NCBI GenBank assembly: GCA_039812485.1
Contig: JBDIAP010000002.1
Location: 1-64,000 of the forward strand
DNA length: 64,000 nt
From: Kineosphaera sp039812485
Lineage (GTDB): Bacteria; Actinomycetota; Actinomycetes; Actinomycetales; Dermatophilaceae
Direction: 5' to 3'
The notes beneath the pieces were generated by a model. The model was not told the origin of the DNA, ran no database searches, and saw nothing but the letters and a program-made list of their open reading frames with translations. The translations under genes and the position numbers were made by a program. Shown here piece by piece: positions 17,475-25,150 of this stretch. The stretch's first letter is position 1. Each line of letters begins with the position of its first letter.

Positions 17475-17477
17475 CGG

Positions 17478-18677
17478 ATGCACGTCATCGTCGTCGGAGC
17501 GGGACTCGTCGGGCTCGCCGTCGCCTGGCGCGCACGGCAGTGCGGGGCACAGGTCACGGTCGTCGACCCCGCGCCGGCCTCGGGCGCTACCCACGCGGCG
17601 GCCGGCATGCTCGCGCCGGTCGCCGAGACCTACTACCAGGAGGAAGCGCTCGGGCGACTCTGCCTGGCCTCCAACGCGCGCTATCCGGGGTTCGTCGACG
17701 AGGTCTCGGGTGCACTGGGCCGGACCCGCGCGGACGTCGGCTATCTGGCGACCCGCACCCTCGTCGTCGGCGCCGACGCCGCCGACCGCGGCACCCTCAC
17801 CGACCTGCACGAGCTGAGCGTCTCGCTCGGGCTCCCGTCACGCGTCGTCGGCACCCGCGACGCCCGGCGCCTCGAGCCGCTGCTCGGCCCGGGGCTCTCG
17901 TGCGCGTTCCTCGCCGACGGCGACCACCAGGTCGACCCGCGGCGCCTCGCCGCGGCGCTGCTGGAGGCGCTGCCCGGCGCCGGCGTCCACCTCGTGGCCG
18001 AGCCCGTCGCCGCGGTGGTCAGCAGCGGTGGGACGGCGCGCGGTGTCCGCCTCCTCGACGGTAGGCAGCTCGACGCCGACGCGGTGGTGCTCGCCAACGC
18101 GGTCGGTGCCCACGACGTCGCGGGCCTCGACACCCTCGGCGTCGACCTGAGCCGGGCGCTGCGACCCGTCTACGGCGACGTGCTGCGAGTCGACGCGCCG
18201 GACAGCCTGCGCGGCCTGGTCACGGGCACGGTGCGCGGCCTCGTCGGGGGGCGCCCCGTCTATCTCGTGCCGCGGGCGGACGGCTCGCTCGTGCTCGGCG
18301 CGACGTCGCGCGAAGACGGCAACCCCCGAGTCAGCGTGGGCGGCGTCCACGACCTGCTGCGCGACGCCATCCGGCTCGTGCCCGCGCTCGCCGAGTTCGC
18401 GCTGCTGGAGTCGGTGGCGCGGGCTCGGCCCGGCACGCCCGACAACGCACCGCTGCTGGGGTCGCCGGCGCCGGGACTTCTCACGGCGACCGGCACGTTC
18501 CGCAACGGCATCCTGCTGGCTCCGGCGGTCGCCGACACGGTCGCCTACCTGCTCGGGCTCGTGCCGGAGGCGCCGGTCGAGGACCTCGCGCCGTTCGACC
18601 CGCTGCGGTTCGCGGCAGCGCGCGAGCCGGCCGCCCGGCCACGCCGCGGCCCGACCCTCGTCAAGGAATCGTTCTGA
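17478..18677 (+). CDS. thiO: Glycine oxidase ThiO
   Basis: A 399-residue FAD-dependent oxidase that makes the dehydroglycine used for the thiazole ring. The N-terminal dinucleotide-binding motif is VIVVGAGLVGLAVAWRA, followed by SGATHAAAGMLAPVAE, and the C-terminal FAD contact is LLTATGTFRNGILLAPAVAD. The ATG at 17478 lies 5 bases after the riboswitch GGGAGG. It is the first gene of the riboswitch-controlled operon; thiS starts 11 bases after its stop. Confidence 0.94.
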   Translation: MHVIVVGAGLVGLAVAWRARQCGAQVTVVDPAPASGATHAAAGMLAPVAETYYQEEALGRLCLASNARYPGFVDEVSGALGRTRADVGYLATRTLVVGADAADRGTLTDLHELSVSLGLPSRVVGTRDARRLEPLLGPGLSCAFLADGDHQVDPRRLAAALLEALPGAGVHLVAEPVAAVVSSGGTARGVRLLDGRQLDADAVVLANAVGAHDVAGLDTLGVDLSRALRPVYGDVLRVDAPDSLRGLVTGTVRGLVGGRPVYLVPRADGSLVLGATSREDGNPRVSVGGVHDLLRDAIRLVPALAEFALLESVARARPGTPDNAPLLGSPAPGLLTATGTFRNGILLAPAVADTVAYLLGLVPEAPVEDLAPFDPLRFAAAREPAARPRRGPTLVKESF

Positions 18678-18688
18678 AAGGAGTCGCC

Positions 18689-18982
18689 GTGGACACCGAG
18701 TCTGTGACCAGCCAGTCCGTGACCAGCCAGTCTGTGAACACCGAGTTCACGCTCATCGTCAACGACGAGCCGCGCACGCTGCCCGCCGGCACGACGTGTC
18801 GCGCGCTCGTGCAGGAGTTGACCGGCCGCGAGATCGGCGCCAACGGGCGCCCGACCACCGGCGCGGGCCTGGGCATCGCGCTGGCCGTCGACGGTCAGCT
18901 CGTGCCCCGCACCGCCTGGAACGACACACTCTTGTGTGCATCGCAGCGCGTCGAGGTCGTCACCGCGGTGCAGGGAGGCTGA
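18689..18982 (+). CDS. thiS: Sulfur carrier protein ThiS
   Basis: A 97-residue ubiquitin-like sulfur carrier whose C-terminal GG is adenylated and thiocarboxylated by the ThiF-type protein and donates sulfur to ThiG. The core FTLIVNDEPRTLPAGTT and the C-terminal EVVTAVQGG are typical. It is longer than the usual 65-75 residues because of an N-terminal stretch with a tandem SVTSQ repeat, encoded by GTGACCAGCCAGTC repeats at about 18703-18732. AAAGGAG supports GTG 18689, but an internal GTG within the repeat could be the true start. Confidence 0.9.
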   Translation: MDTESVTSQSVTSQSVNTEFTLIVNDEPRTLPAGTTCRALVQELTGREIGANGRPTTGAGLGIALAVDGQLVPRTAWNDTLLCASQRVEVVTAVQGG

Positions 18983-18983
18983 C

Positions 18984-19817
18984 GTGACCGACACCCTCGC
19001 GGCTAACCCCGACAGCGCCGGCGCCGAGCCGACCTCGACCGACCCGGCGCCGGCCCCCCTCGTCATCGACGGCGTGACGCTGACGTCACGGCTCATCCTC
19101 GGCACCGGCGGCATCCCCAGCCTCGAGGCGCTCGGCGCGGCACTCGAGGCGTCGCGCACGCAGCTGACGACGGTCGCGATGCGGCGCTACTCCCCCGATC
19201 AGGCCGGCTCCCTCTTCGAGCTGCTCTCCGACCGGGGCATCCGCATCCTGCCCAACACCGCGGGCTGTTTCACCGCGCGCGAGGCGGTGCTCACCGCCGA
19301 GCTCGCGCGCGAGGCCCTGGAGACCGACTGGATCAAGCTCGAGGTCATCGCCGACGAGACGACGCTGCTGCCCGACGCCCCCGAGCTGCTGGACGCCGCC
19401 GAACACCTCGTCGCCAAGGGCTTCACCGTGTTCGCCTACACCAACGACGACCCGGTGACCGCCCTGCGCCTGGAGGAGCTGGGATGCGCCGCCGTCATGC
19501 CGCTCGGCGCGCCGATCGGCACCGGCCTGGGCATCCTCAACCCGCACAACATCGAGCTCATCGTGTCGCGCGCGAGCGTGCCGGTCGTGCTCGACGCCGG
19601 CATCGGCACCGCCTCCGACGCGGCGCTGGCGATGGAGTTGGGTTGCGACGCCGTGTTGCTCGCGACCGCCGTGACCCGAGCCCACGACCCGGCCCGGATG
19701 GGGGCGGCGTTCCGACACGCCGTCGCCGCAGGCTTCCTCGCCCGACACGCCGGGCGCATCCCGAGGCGGCGGCACGCGCTCGCCTCCTCCCCCACTCAGG
19801 GGCGGCCGGACCTGTGA
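18984..19817 (+). CDS. thiG: Thiazole synthase ThiG
   Basis: A 277-residue TIM-barrel enzyme that condenses deoxyxylulose phosphate, dehydroglycine and ThiS-thiocarboxylate into the thiazole. Motifs include LTSRLILGTGGIP, RILPNTAGCFTAREAV, WIKLEVIADE with the active-site Lys, VFAYTNDDPVTA and VPVVLDAGIGTASDAALAMELGCDAVLL. The GTG at 18984 lies one base after the thiS stop, with GGGAGG upstream. The gene ends in a GTGA overlap with the next. Confidence 0.95.
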   Translation: MTDTLAANPDSAGAEPTSTDPAPAPLVIDGVTLTSRLILGTGGIPSLEALGAALEASRTQLTTVAMRRYSPDQAGSLFELLSDRGIRILPNTAGCFTAREAVLTAELAREALETDWIKLEVIADETTLLPDAPELLDAAEHLVAKGFTVFAYTNDDPVTALRLEELGCAAVMPLGAPIGTGLGILNPHNIELIVSRASVPVVLDAGIGTASDAALAMELGCDAVLLATAVTRAHDPARMGAAFRHAVAAGFLARHAGRIPRRRHALASSPTQGRPDL

Positions 19818-20962
19818 GTGCGACCCTGCCCCCGCTCGTCGAGCCGGGCCCGCCGCTGACCCCCGCGCAGGCCCGCCGCTACGCACGACACGCGATCCTG
19901 CCCGGCATCGGGGTCGACGGTCAGCGCCGGCTGCTCGCCGCGAAAGTCCTCATCATCGGCGCCGGTGGGCTGGGGTCACCCGCGCTGCTCTACCTCGCCG
20001 CCGCGGGCGTCGGCACCATCGGCGTCATCGACGACGACGTCGTCGAGGAGTCGAACCTGCACCGCCAGGTCGTCCACGGCGTCGCCGACCTCGGCCGCCC
20101 GAAGGTCGACTCCGCCCGCGACGCGATCGCGCGCCTCGACCCGGCGATCCGCGTCATCACCCACCGCGAACGCCTCACCGTCGACAACGCCCTCGACGTC
20201 ATCGCCGGCTACGACCTCGTGCTCGACGGCGCCGACAACTTCGCGACCCGCTACCTCGTCGCCGATGCCTGCGAGATCCTGGGCACGCCGTGCGTCTGGG
20301 GGTCCATCCTGCGCTTCGACGGGCAGGTCAGCGTGTTCTGGCCGGGGCGGGGCGCCGTCTACCGCGACCTCTTCCCCGACCCGCCCGACCCGGCGCTCGT
20401 GCCGTCGTGCGCGCAGGCCGGCGTCTTCGGGGTGCTGTGCGCGGCGATCGGCGCGGCGATGGGCACCGAGGCCGTCAAGCTCATCACCGGCACCGGCCGC
20501 ACACTCGTGGGGCGCCTGCTCGTCTACGACGCCCTCGACGCCTCCTGGAACGAGCTGTCGCTCCGGCCCGATCCGCACCGCGAGCCCGTGACGAGCCTGG
20601 AGGCGGTCGCGGTGGCGTGTGCTCCGGACCCGGGGCCGGCGCGCCCCGCAGGCAGTGAGATCGACGTCGCCGCCTTCGACGCGCTGCTCGCGGCCCGGGC
20701 CCGCGGCGAGGCCGACTTCGACCTCGTCGACGTGCGCGAACCGGTCGAGTGGGAGCTCGGGCACATCGATGGTGCCCGGCTCGTGCCCAAGGACGAGATC
20801 CTCACCGGCCGCGTGCGGCTCCCCGACGACCGGCCCGTCGTCCTGCACTGCGCCGCCGGCGCCCGCTCCGGGCAGGTGCTCGACCACCTCCTGGCCCTGG
20901 GTCGCACCGACGTGCGCCACCTGCTCGGCGGCTACACCGCCTGGTCCGACTCACACAGCTGA
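19814..20962 (+). CDS. thiF: ThiF/MoeB-type adenylyltransferase with rhodanese domain
   Basis: A 382-residue E1-like enzyme that adenylates the C-terminal Gly of sulfur carriers. The ATP-binding motif is VLIIGAGGLGSPALLYLAAAGVGTIGVIDDD, followed by SNLHRQVVHG and DGADNFATRYL; the Cys of CAQAGVFGVLC is in the expected catalytic area. A C-terminal rhodanese domain (about 280-382) has the persulfide Cys in VLHCAAGARSG. The paired CxxC zinc motifs of many relatives are not seen. It overlaps thiG by 4 bases, placing it in thiamine synthesis, though MoeZ/MoeBR-like proteins can also serve other carriers. Confidence 0.9.
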   Translation: MSATLPPLVEPGPPLTPAQARRYARHAILPGIGVDGQRRLLAAKVLIIGAGGLGSPALLYLAAAGVGTIGVIDDDVVEESNLHRQVVHGVADLGRPKVDSARDAIARLDPAIRVITHRERLTVDNALDVIAGYDLVLDGADNFATRYLVADACEILGTPCVWGSILRFDGQVSVFWPGRGAVYRDLFPDPPDPALVPSCAQAGVFGVLCAAIGAAMGTEAVKLITGTGRTLVGRLLVYDALDASWNELSLRPDPHREPVTSLEAVAVACAPDPGPARPAGSEIDVAAFDALLAARARGEADFDLVDVREPVEWELGHIDGARLVPKDEILTGRVRLPDDRPVVLHCAAGARSGQVLDHLLALGRTDVRHLLGGYTAWSDSHS

Positions 20963-21017
20963 CCCGGCCACGCCTGGGCGCAGGCCCGGCCCTGGGCGCG
21001 GGCCGGCCTCGACGCTG

Positions 21018-21104
21018 GCCGAGGGCTGGGGTTCTTGCCGACGGCAATTGCCGCAGCACCGGCCCTCGGCTCAAACCCCAGCCCCCGACCGGTAGAGCGG
21101 TGGC
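21018..21104. repeat. Palindromic intergenic element, copy 1
   Basis: A long imperfect palindrome lies between the convergent thiF and malic enzyme genes. The outer stem is perfect over 11 bp (GGGCTGGGGTT at 21023-21033 with AACCCCAGCCC at 21074-21084). It shares GCCGACGGCA, the AACCCC arm and a trailing CGACCGGT with copy 2, which also abuts a minus-strand stop codon. It is probably a bidirectional terminator. Confidence 0.75.
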
Positions 21105-22598
21105 TCACCCCCGGCAGACGCCCTCCTCACGCGCGGCGTGCGCCACGGCGGCGGCCACGGCGGGCGCGACGCGCTCGTCGAAGACCGTCGGCACGATGTA
21201 GTCGGGCCGGGCGTCCTCGCCGACGACGTCGGCGATGGCCTCTGCGGCGACCGACTTCATCCGCTCGGTGATCCGCGTCGCGCGGGCGTCGAGTGCCCCG
21301 CGGAAGACGCCGGGGAAGGCGAGCACGTTGTTGATCTGGTTGGGGAAGTCGCTGCGGCCGGTGGCGATGACGGCGGCGATGTCGGCGATGAGCTCCGGGC
21401 GGATCTCGGGGTTGGGGTTGGCCATCGCGAAGACGATCGGGTCGGGGGTCATCGAGCGCACGTCGTCGACGGTCAGCAGGTCGGGCCCGGCGAGTCCGAC
21501 GAAGACGTCCGCACCCGCGATGACGTCGGTGATCGTGCCCGCGAGCCGGTCGGGGTTGGTGTTGCCGGCGAACCACCGCTTGCTCGAGTTGAGGTCATCG
21601 CGCCCGGTGTGCACGGCTCCGCGCCGGTCGACGCCGATGATGTTGCGCACTCCCGCCGCCATGAGCATCTTGCTCACCGCGACCCCGGCCGCGCCGACCC
21701 CCGCGACGACGACCTTGACGTCCTCGTGCCGCTTGCCGACGAGGCGCAGCGCGTTGCGCAGGGCCGCGACGGTGACGATCGCCGTGCCGTGCTGGTCGTC
21801 GTGGAAGACCGGGATGTCGAGGGCCTCGACGAGCCGCTCCTCGATGTCGAACGCCCCCGGGGCCGCGATGTCCTCGAGGTTGACCCCGCCGAACGTCGGC
21901 GCCAGCGCCCGCACGATCGAGACGATCTCGTCGGGGTCCTTGGTGTCGAGACAGATCGGGAACGCGTCGACGCCGGCGAAGTGCTTGAAGAGCATCGCCT
22001 TGCCCTCCATGACCGGCATCGCCGCGTGCGGGCCGATGTCGCCGAGCCCGAGCACCGCGGTGCCGTCGGAGACGATCGCGACCGTGTTCTTGCGGATCGT
22101 GTAGTCGTGCGAGACGTCGGCGTTGCGCGCGATCTCCATGCAGACGCGGGCCACCCCGGGTGTGTAGGCCATCGCGAGGTCGTCCATGTCGACCAGCGGC
22201 GACGTGCCGACGACCTCGATCTTGCCGCCCTCGTGCATGACGTGCGTGCGGTCGTGCCACTCGAGCAGCTCGACCCCGTCGAGGGCCTCGATCGCCTCGC
22301 GCACCTGCTGCTGGTGGGCCTCGCTGCCGCAGTAGATGACGAGGTCGTCCGTGAGGTGCGACGTCTTGACGACGAAGCCTTCGAGCCCCGTGATGTTGGC
22401 GCCGACCTCGCCGATCGCGACAGCCAGGCGGCCGAGGCTGCCGGGCCGGTTGATCATGCGCACCCGCACCCGCACCGAGTAGGCGGGGGTGGGCGTCGGA
22501 GTCGTCAGGGCCGAGTCTGCGGTGGTCGAGGCGCCAGCGGTCGTCGGAGCAGCGGTCGGCGCGGGCGTGGCCGCGTCTGCGGAGGTCGTCGTCGACAT
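21105..22598 (-). CDS. NAD-dependent malic enzyme with N-terminal ACT domain
   Basis: A 497-residue enzyme converting malate to pyruvate and CO2. A low-complexity Thr/Ala leader (about 1-38) precedes an ACT domain (VRMINRPGSLGRLAVAIGEVGANI), suggesting allosteric control. The malic domain shows AYTPGVARVCMEIA, AIVSDGTAVLGLGDIGP, EGKAMLFKHFAGVDAFPICLDTKD and the HDDQHGTAIV segment. The NAD(P)-binding domain follows (VVVAGVGAAGVAVSKML). Cofactor preference is inferred from the family. Confidence 0.92.
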   Translation of the reverse strand: MSTTTSADAATPAPTAAPTTAGASTTADSALTTPTPTPAYSVRVRVRMINRPGSLGRLAVAIGEVGANITGLEGFVVKTSHLTDDLVIYCGSEAHQQQVREAIEALDGVELLEWHDRTHVMHEGGKIEVVGTSPLVDMDDLAMAYTPGVARVCMEIARNADVSHDYTIRKNTVAIVSDGTAVLGLGDIGPHAAMPVMEGKAMLFKHFAGVDAFPICLDTKDPDEIVSIVRALAPTFGGVNLEDIAAPGAFDIEERLVEALDIPVFHDDQHGTAIVTVAALRNALRLVGKRHEDVKVVVAGVGAAGVAVSKMLMAAGVRNIIGVDRRGAVHTGRDDLNSSKRWFAGNTNPDRLAGTITDVIAGADVFVGLAGPDLLTVDDVRSMTPDPIVFAMANPNPEIRPELIADIAAVIATGRSDFPNQINNVLAFPGVFRGALDARATRITERMKSVAAEAIADVVGEDARPDYIVPTVFDERVAPAVAAAVAHAAREEGVCRG

Positions 22599-22745
22599 AC
22601 GTGCAGGCTACGCCGCGGGTGCGAGGCCCCCTGCAGGCGGTGCGACGCGCCCCCGATGGCGAAGGGGCGGCCCGAGCGCCGCGTAGAGTCGAGATCTCCG
22701 CCGAGCGTCGCCGGCTCGGAGCCGCGGCGCAACGAAAGGGGCCTC

Positions 22746-23726
22746 GTGTCCGACCGCTCCCTGGTCTTCGTCTTCGCCGCGACGCAGCCGCTCATGCTGC
22801 TGGTCGCCTTCCTCATGGGCCTGGGCGCCCGGCGGATCGCGCGTCGCCGCGCGCTGGTCACGGGATCGACGATGACCGTCGTGTCGGTCGTCGGGGTCAG
22901 CACCGGCCTGGCCCTGGCCGGGCTCGTCGTGCCCGGCGTCCGCCCCTGGTCGCCGGTCGCGCTGCTCATCGCCTTCGGGGTCAACGCGGCGCTGCTGGCC
23001 GCCGTGTCGGCGTTCCTCATCTCCCGCGAGGCGCAGCGCACGTTGCCGCCGATCCGCGACGTCATCGCCGCCGGCGAGTCCGAGCGGCTGGAATTCAAGT
23101 CGTCGGCCCGTGTCAACACGCGCACCGGCCAGCGCGACGAGCGTATGGAGGCGGTCGTCGCCAAGACCGTCGCCGCGTTCCTCAACTCCTCCGGCGGCAC
23201 CCTCCTGCTGGGCGTCGACGACGACGGCCGACCGATCGGCCTGGGGCCGGACTTCGCGACGCTGCGCCAGCCCGACGCCGACCGTTTCGAGCTGTGGCTG
23301 CGCGACCTGCTGCAGACCCAGATCGGCCTGACCGCCGCCGCGCGACCGATCATCGACTTCACCGCGCTCGACGACGGCAGCCACGTGTGCCGGGTGACGT
23401 GCCCGGCCGCGCACGACCCCGTCTACCTGCGGCCCCGCAAGGGCGCGCCGGCCGAGTTGTGGGTGCGGGTCGGCAACTCCACGCGCGCGTTCGACGTCGC
23501 GGAGGCCTCCGACTACGTGCGGGGCCGCTTCGCCGTGCCGCTCGGGACGTCGCTGCGGGCCCGGCTGCGCTGGTGGCTGCGGCCCCGCCTGCCCGGAGCC
23601 GGCGCCTCGGCCGGTCCGTCCGCCGGCACCTCGGGGAACGCCTCGGGAAAGGCCCCCGAGCAGACCCCCCAGAAGGCCCCCCAGAAGACCTCCGAGAAGT
23701 CCCCCGTCGCGGCCGACCCTTCGTAG
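22746..23726 (+). CDS. Membrane-anchored AlbA_2 (Schlafen-type) domain protein
   Basis: A 326-residue protein with three predicted N-terminal membrane helices (about 6-27, 36-62 and 69-92). A cytoplasmic AlbA_2 domain follows (about 105-260), with the family hallmarks GESERLEFKSSARVN, VAKTVAAFLNSSGGTLLLGVDDDGRPIGL and the YLRPRKGAPAELWVRVGNSTR segment. The C-terminal 50 residues are a Pro/Lys/Ala-rich tail. AlbA_2 domains occur in putative transcriptional regulators and Schlafen-like RNases; here the membrane anchor is notable and the function unknown. GTG 22746 follows AAAGGGG. Confidence 0.85.
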   Translation: MSDRSLVFVFAATQPLMLLVAFLMGLGARRIARRRALVTGSTMTVVSVVGVSTGLALAGLVVPGVRPWSPVALLIAFGVNAALLAAVSAFLISREAQRTLPPIRDVIAAGESERLEFKSSARVNTRTGQRDERMEAVVAKTVAAFLNSSGGTLLLGVDDDGRPIGLGPDFATLRQPDADRFELWLRDLLQTQIGLTAAARPIIDFTALDDGSHVCRVTCPAAHDPVYLRPRKGAPAELWVRVGNSTRAFDVAEASDYVRGRFAVPLGTSLRARLRWWLRPRLPGAGASAGPSAGTSGNASGKAPEQTPQKAPQKTSEKSPVAADPS

Positions 23727-23754
23727 AGCCCGCGTCACCGCGCGCGAGCGCCCG

Positions 23755-24189
23755 TCAGGCGCTGCGGCGCTGCACGTCACGCCGCCAGCGGCGCACGCCC
23801 AGCGGGGCTGCGAGGGCGACGGCGAGCAGGCCGATGCCATGGTCGGCGAGCACGTGCTCGACGGCGTCGCGGGTCTGGTGGTCGTTGCCCGTGGCGCGCA
23901 GCGGGCCGGGGCGCGCGATGACGACGACCATGTGCGCGACGTGGAACTCGGCGAGGTGCCCCACGAATCGATCGAGCACGCGGCGCTGCTCCAGACCGTG
24001 GGTGTCGTAGCCCCAGTCGTCGATCGCGATGGGTTGCACGACCCGGCCGCGCCCGTCGCACAAGAGCAGATAGAGGCAGCCCTGCTCGCGGCTGCTCTGG
24101 CACGCGAAGAGGTCGACGGCGTCCTCGAAGATGTCGGCGTCGGTGACGGGCCGCTCGGCCCAGCCCGGGGGGAGGTCGTGAAAGCTCAT
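23755..24189 (-). CDS. Conserved hypothetical protein
   Basis: A 144-residue protein from ATG 24189, starting MSFHDLPPGWAERPVTDADIFEDAVDLF. It is mixed alpha/beta with two Cys in SREQGCLYLLLCDGRGRVVQPIAIDD and a basic C-terminus. I do not recognise the family. It is convergent with the AlbA_2 gene and lies downstream of the cys operon, from which it is separated by paired hairpins. Confidence 0.6.
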   Translation of the reverse strand: MSFHDLPPGWAERPVTDADIFEDAVDLFACQSSREQGCLYLLLCDGRGRVVQPIAIDDWGYDTHGLEQRRVLDRFVGHLAEFHVAHMVVVIARPGPLRATGNDHQTRDAVEHVLADHGIGLLAVALAAPLGVRRWRRDVQRRSA

Positions 24190-24228
24190 CACCCCAGGCT
24201 GCCCGTCCGGCGGCCCCGGCGACGGCGG

Positions 24229-24249
24229 TTGTCCACAGGCTGTGGACAA
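24229..24249. promoter_or_regulatory. Head-to-head pair of consensus DnaA boxes
   Basis: TTGTCCACA (24229-24237) faces TGTGGACAA (24241-24249) with a 3-bp gap. Each 9-mer is the high-GC actinobacterial DnaA-box consensus. The same bases form a 12-bp hairpin in the gap after the CbiX-like gene, so a terminator role is the simpler reading. Confidence 0.4.
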
Positions 24250-24260
24250 CCGGTCCTCGG

Positions 24261-25145
24261 TCAGGCCGCGAGGACCGGTTCCGTCGCCTGCAGAGCCCGG
24301 AGCATGACGAGCCCGGTGAGTGAGTCGGAGAGGGTCGCAGCCGTCGCGTGCAGTCCGAGGGATCGCGCGCTTTCCAGCCCGGCATCGAGCAGCCGCCCGG
24401 GCGCCAGGAACCAGGGGACGACCGCGGGCGAGGCGGCCCCCCGCTGGGTCAGCTCGCTCAGCGCGTCGTGCAGGGTGCGTCCACGGGTCACGAAGGCGGC
24501 CCGGGCCGGCACCTCCAGGGCACGACCGACCCGCTCCGCGACCTCGTCGACCTCGGCGTTGGCGGCGTCGTGTGACGAGCCGACGCCGAGCAGCAGGACG
24601 CCATCGTGGCCCGCAGCGCACTGCGCGCCGCGCGGCTCGGCGCCTCCCCCGAGACGCGCGAGTTCGGCCACGGTGGCGGCGCGCTCGGCGCCCGCACCGA
24701 GCAGTGGCCGCACGCGGCCGGCCACGGCGGCATCGAGCATCGGGTGCGGACCGAGCACGTCCGCGATGCTGACGTCGAGGTCGCGCCGCCCGCGCAGCGC
24801 TGCCCGCGCCCGCCCGGGCAGGTCGTCGCGGGCGTGAAAGGCCGAGGTCAGCAGCAGCGGCACGAGCCGCACCCGACCCCGGGCGCGCGCGAGCACATGC
24901 TCCAACGACGGCTCGTTGAGCTCGAGGAAGGCCAGCTCCACCGTCGCGACCCCGGCCAGCTCGGCCCCGACGCGCTCGGTGAGCGCGTGCAGGGCCTGCG
25001 CCGACCGCGGGTCTCGGCTGCCGTGGCCCACGAGCACGACGCTCGTCCCGGGCTCCACGCCGCTGCGGTGCATTGCACCGGGACGCACGCCACTGCGATG
25101 CCCGCCGCTGACGGGCACGCCGGGCTCCCCGACGCCCAGAGGCAT
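24261..25145 (-). CDS. Sirohydrochlorin chelatase-like protein (CbiX family)
   Basis: A 294-residue protein with two CbiX-type halves: the first VVLVGHGSRDPRSAQALHAL and LVPLLLTSAFHARDDLP with the likely metal-site His, the second LLLGVGSSHDAANAEVDEVAERV and AVVPWFLAPGRLLDAGLE. It probably inserts iron into sirohydrochlorin to make siroheme, the cofactor of the sulfite reductase in this operon. It lies 5 bases after cysN. Mycobacterium has an analogous chelatase near nirA-cysH. Metal and substrate are inferred from context. Confidence 0.82.
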   Translation of the reverse strand: MPLGVGEPGVPVSGGHRSGVRPGAMHRSGVEPGTSVVLVGHGSRDPRSAQALHALTERVGAELAGVATVELAFLELNEPSLEHVLARARGRVRLVPLLLTSAFHARDDLPGRARAALRGRRDLDVSIADVLGPHPMLDAAVAGRVRPLLGAGAERAATVAELARLGGGAEPRGAQCAAGHDGVLLLGVGSSHDAANAEVDEVAERVGRALEVPARAAFVTRGRTLHDALSELTQRGAASPAVVPWFLAPGRLLDAGLESARSLGLHATAATLSDSLTGLVMLRALQATEPVLAA

Positions 25146-25150
25146 GCCGC

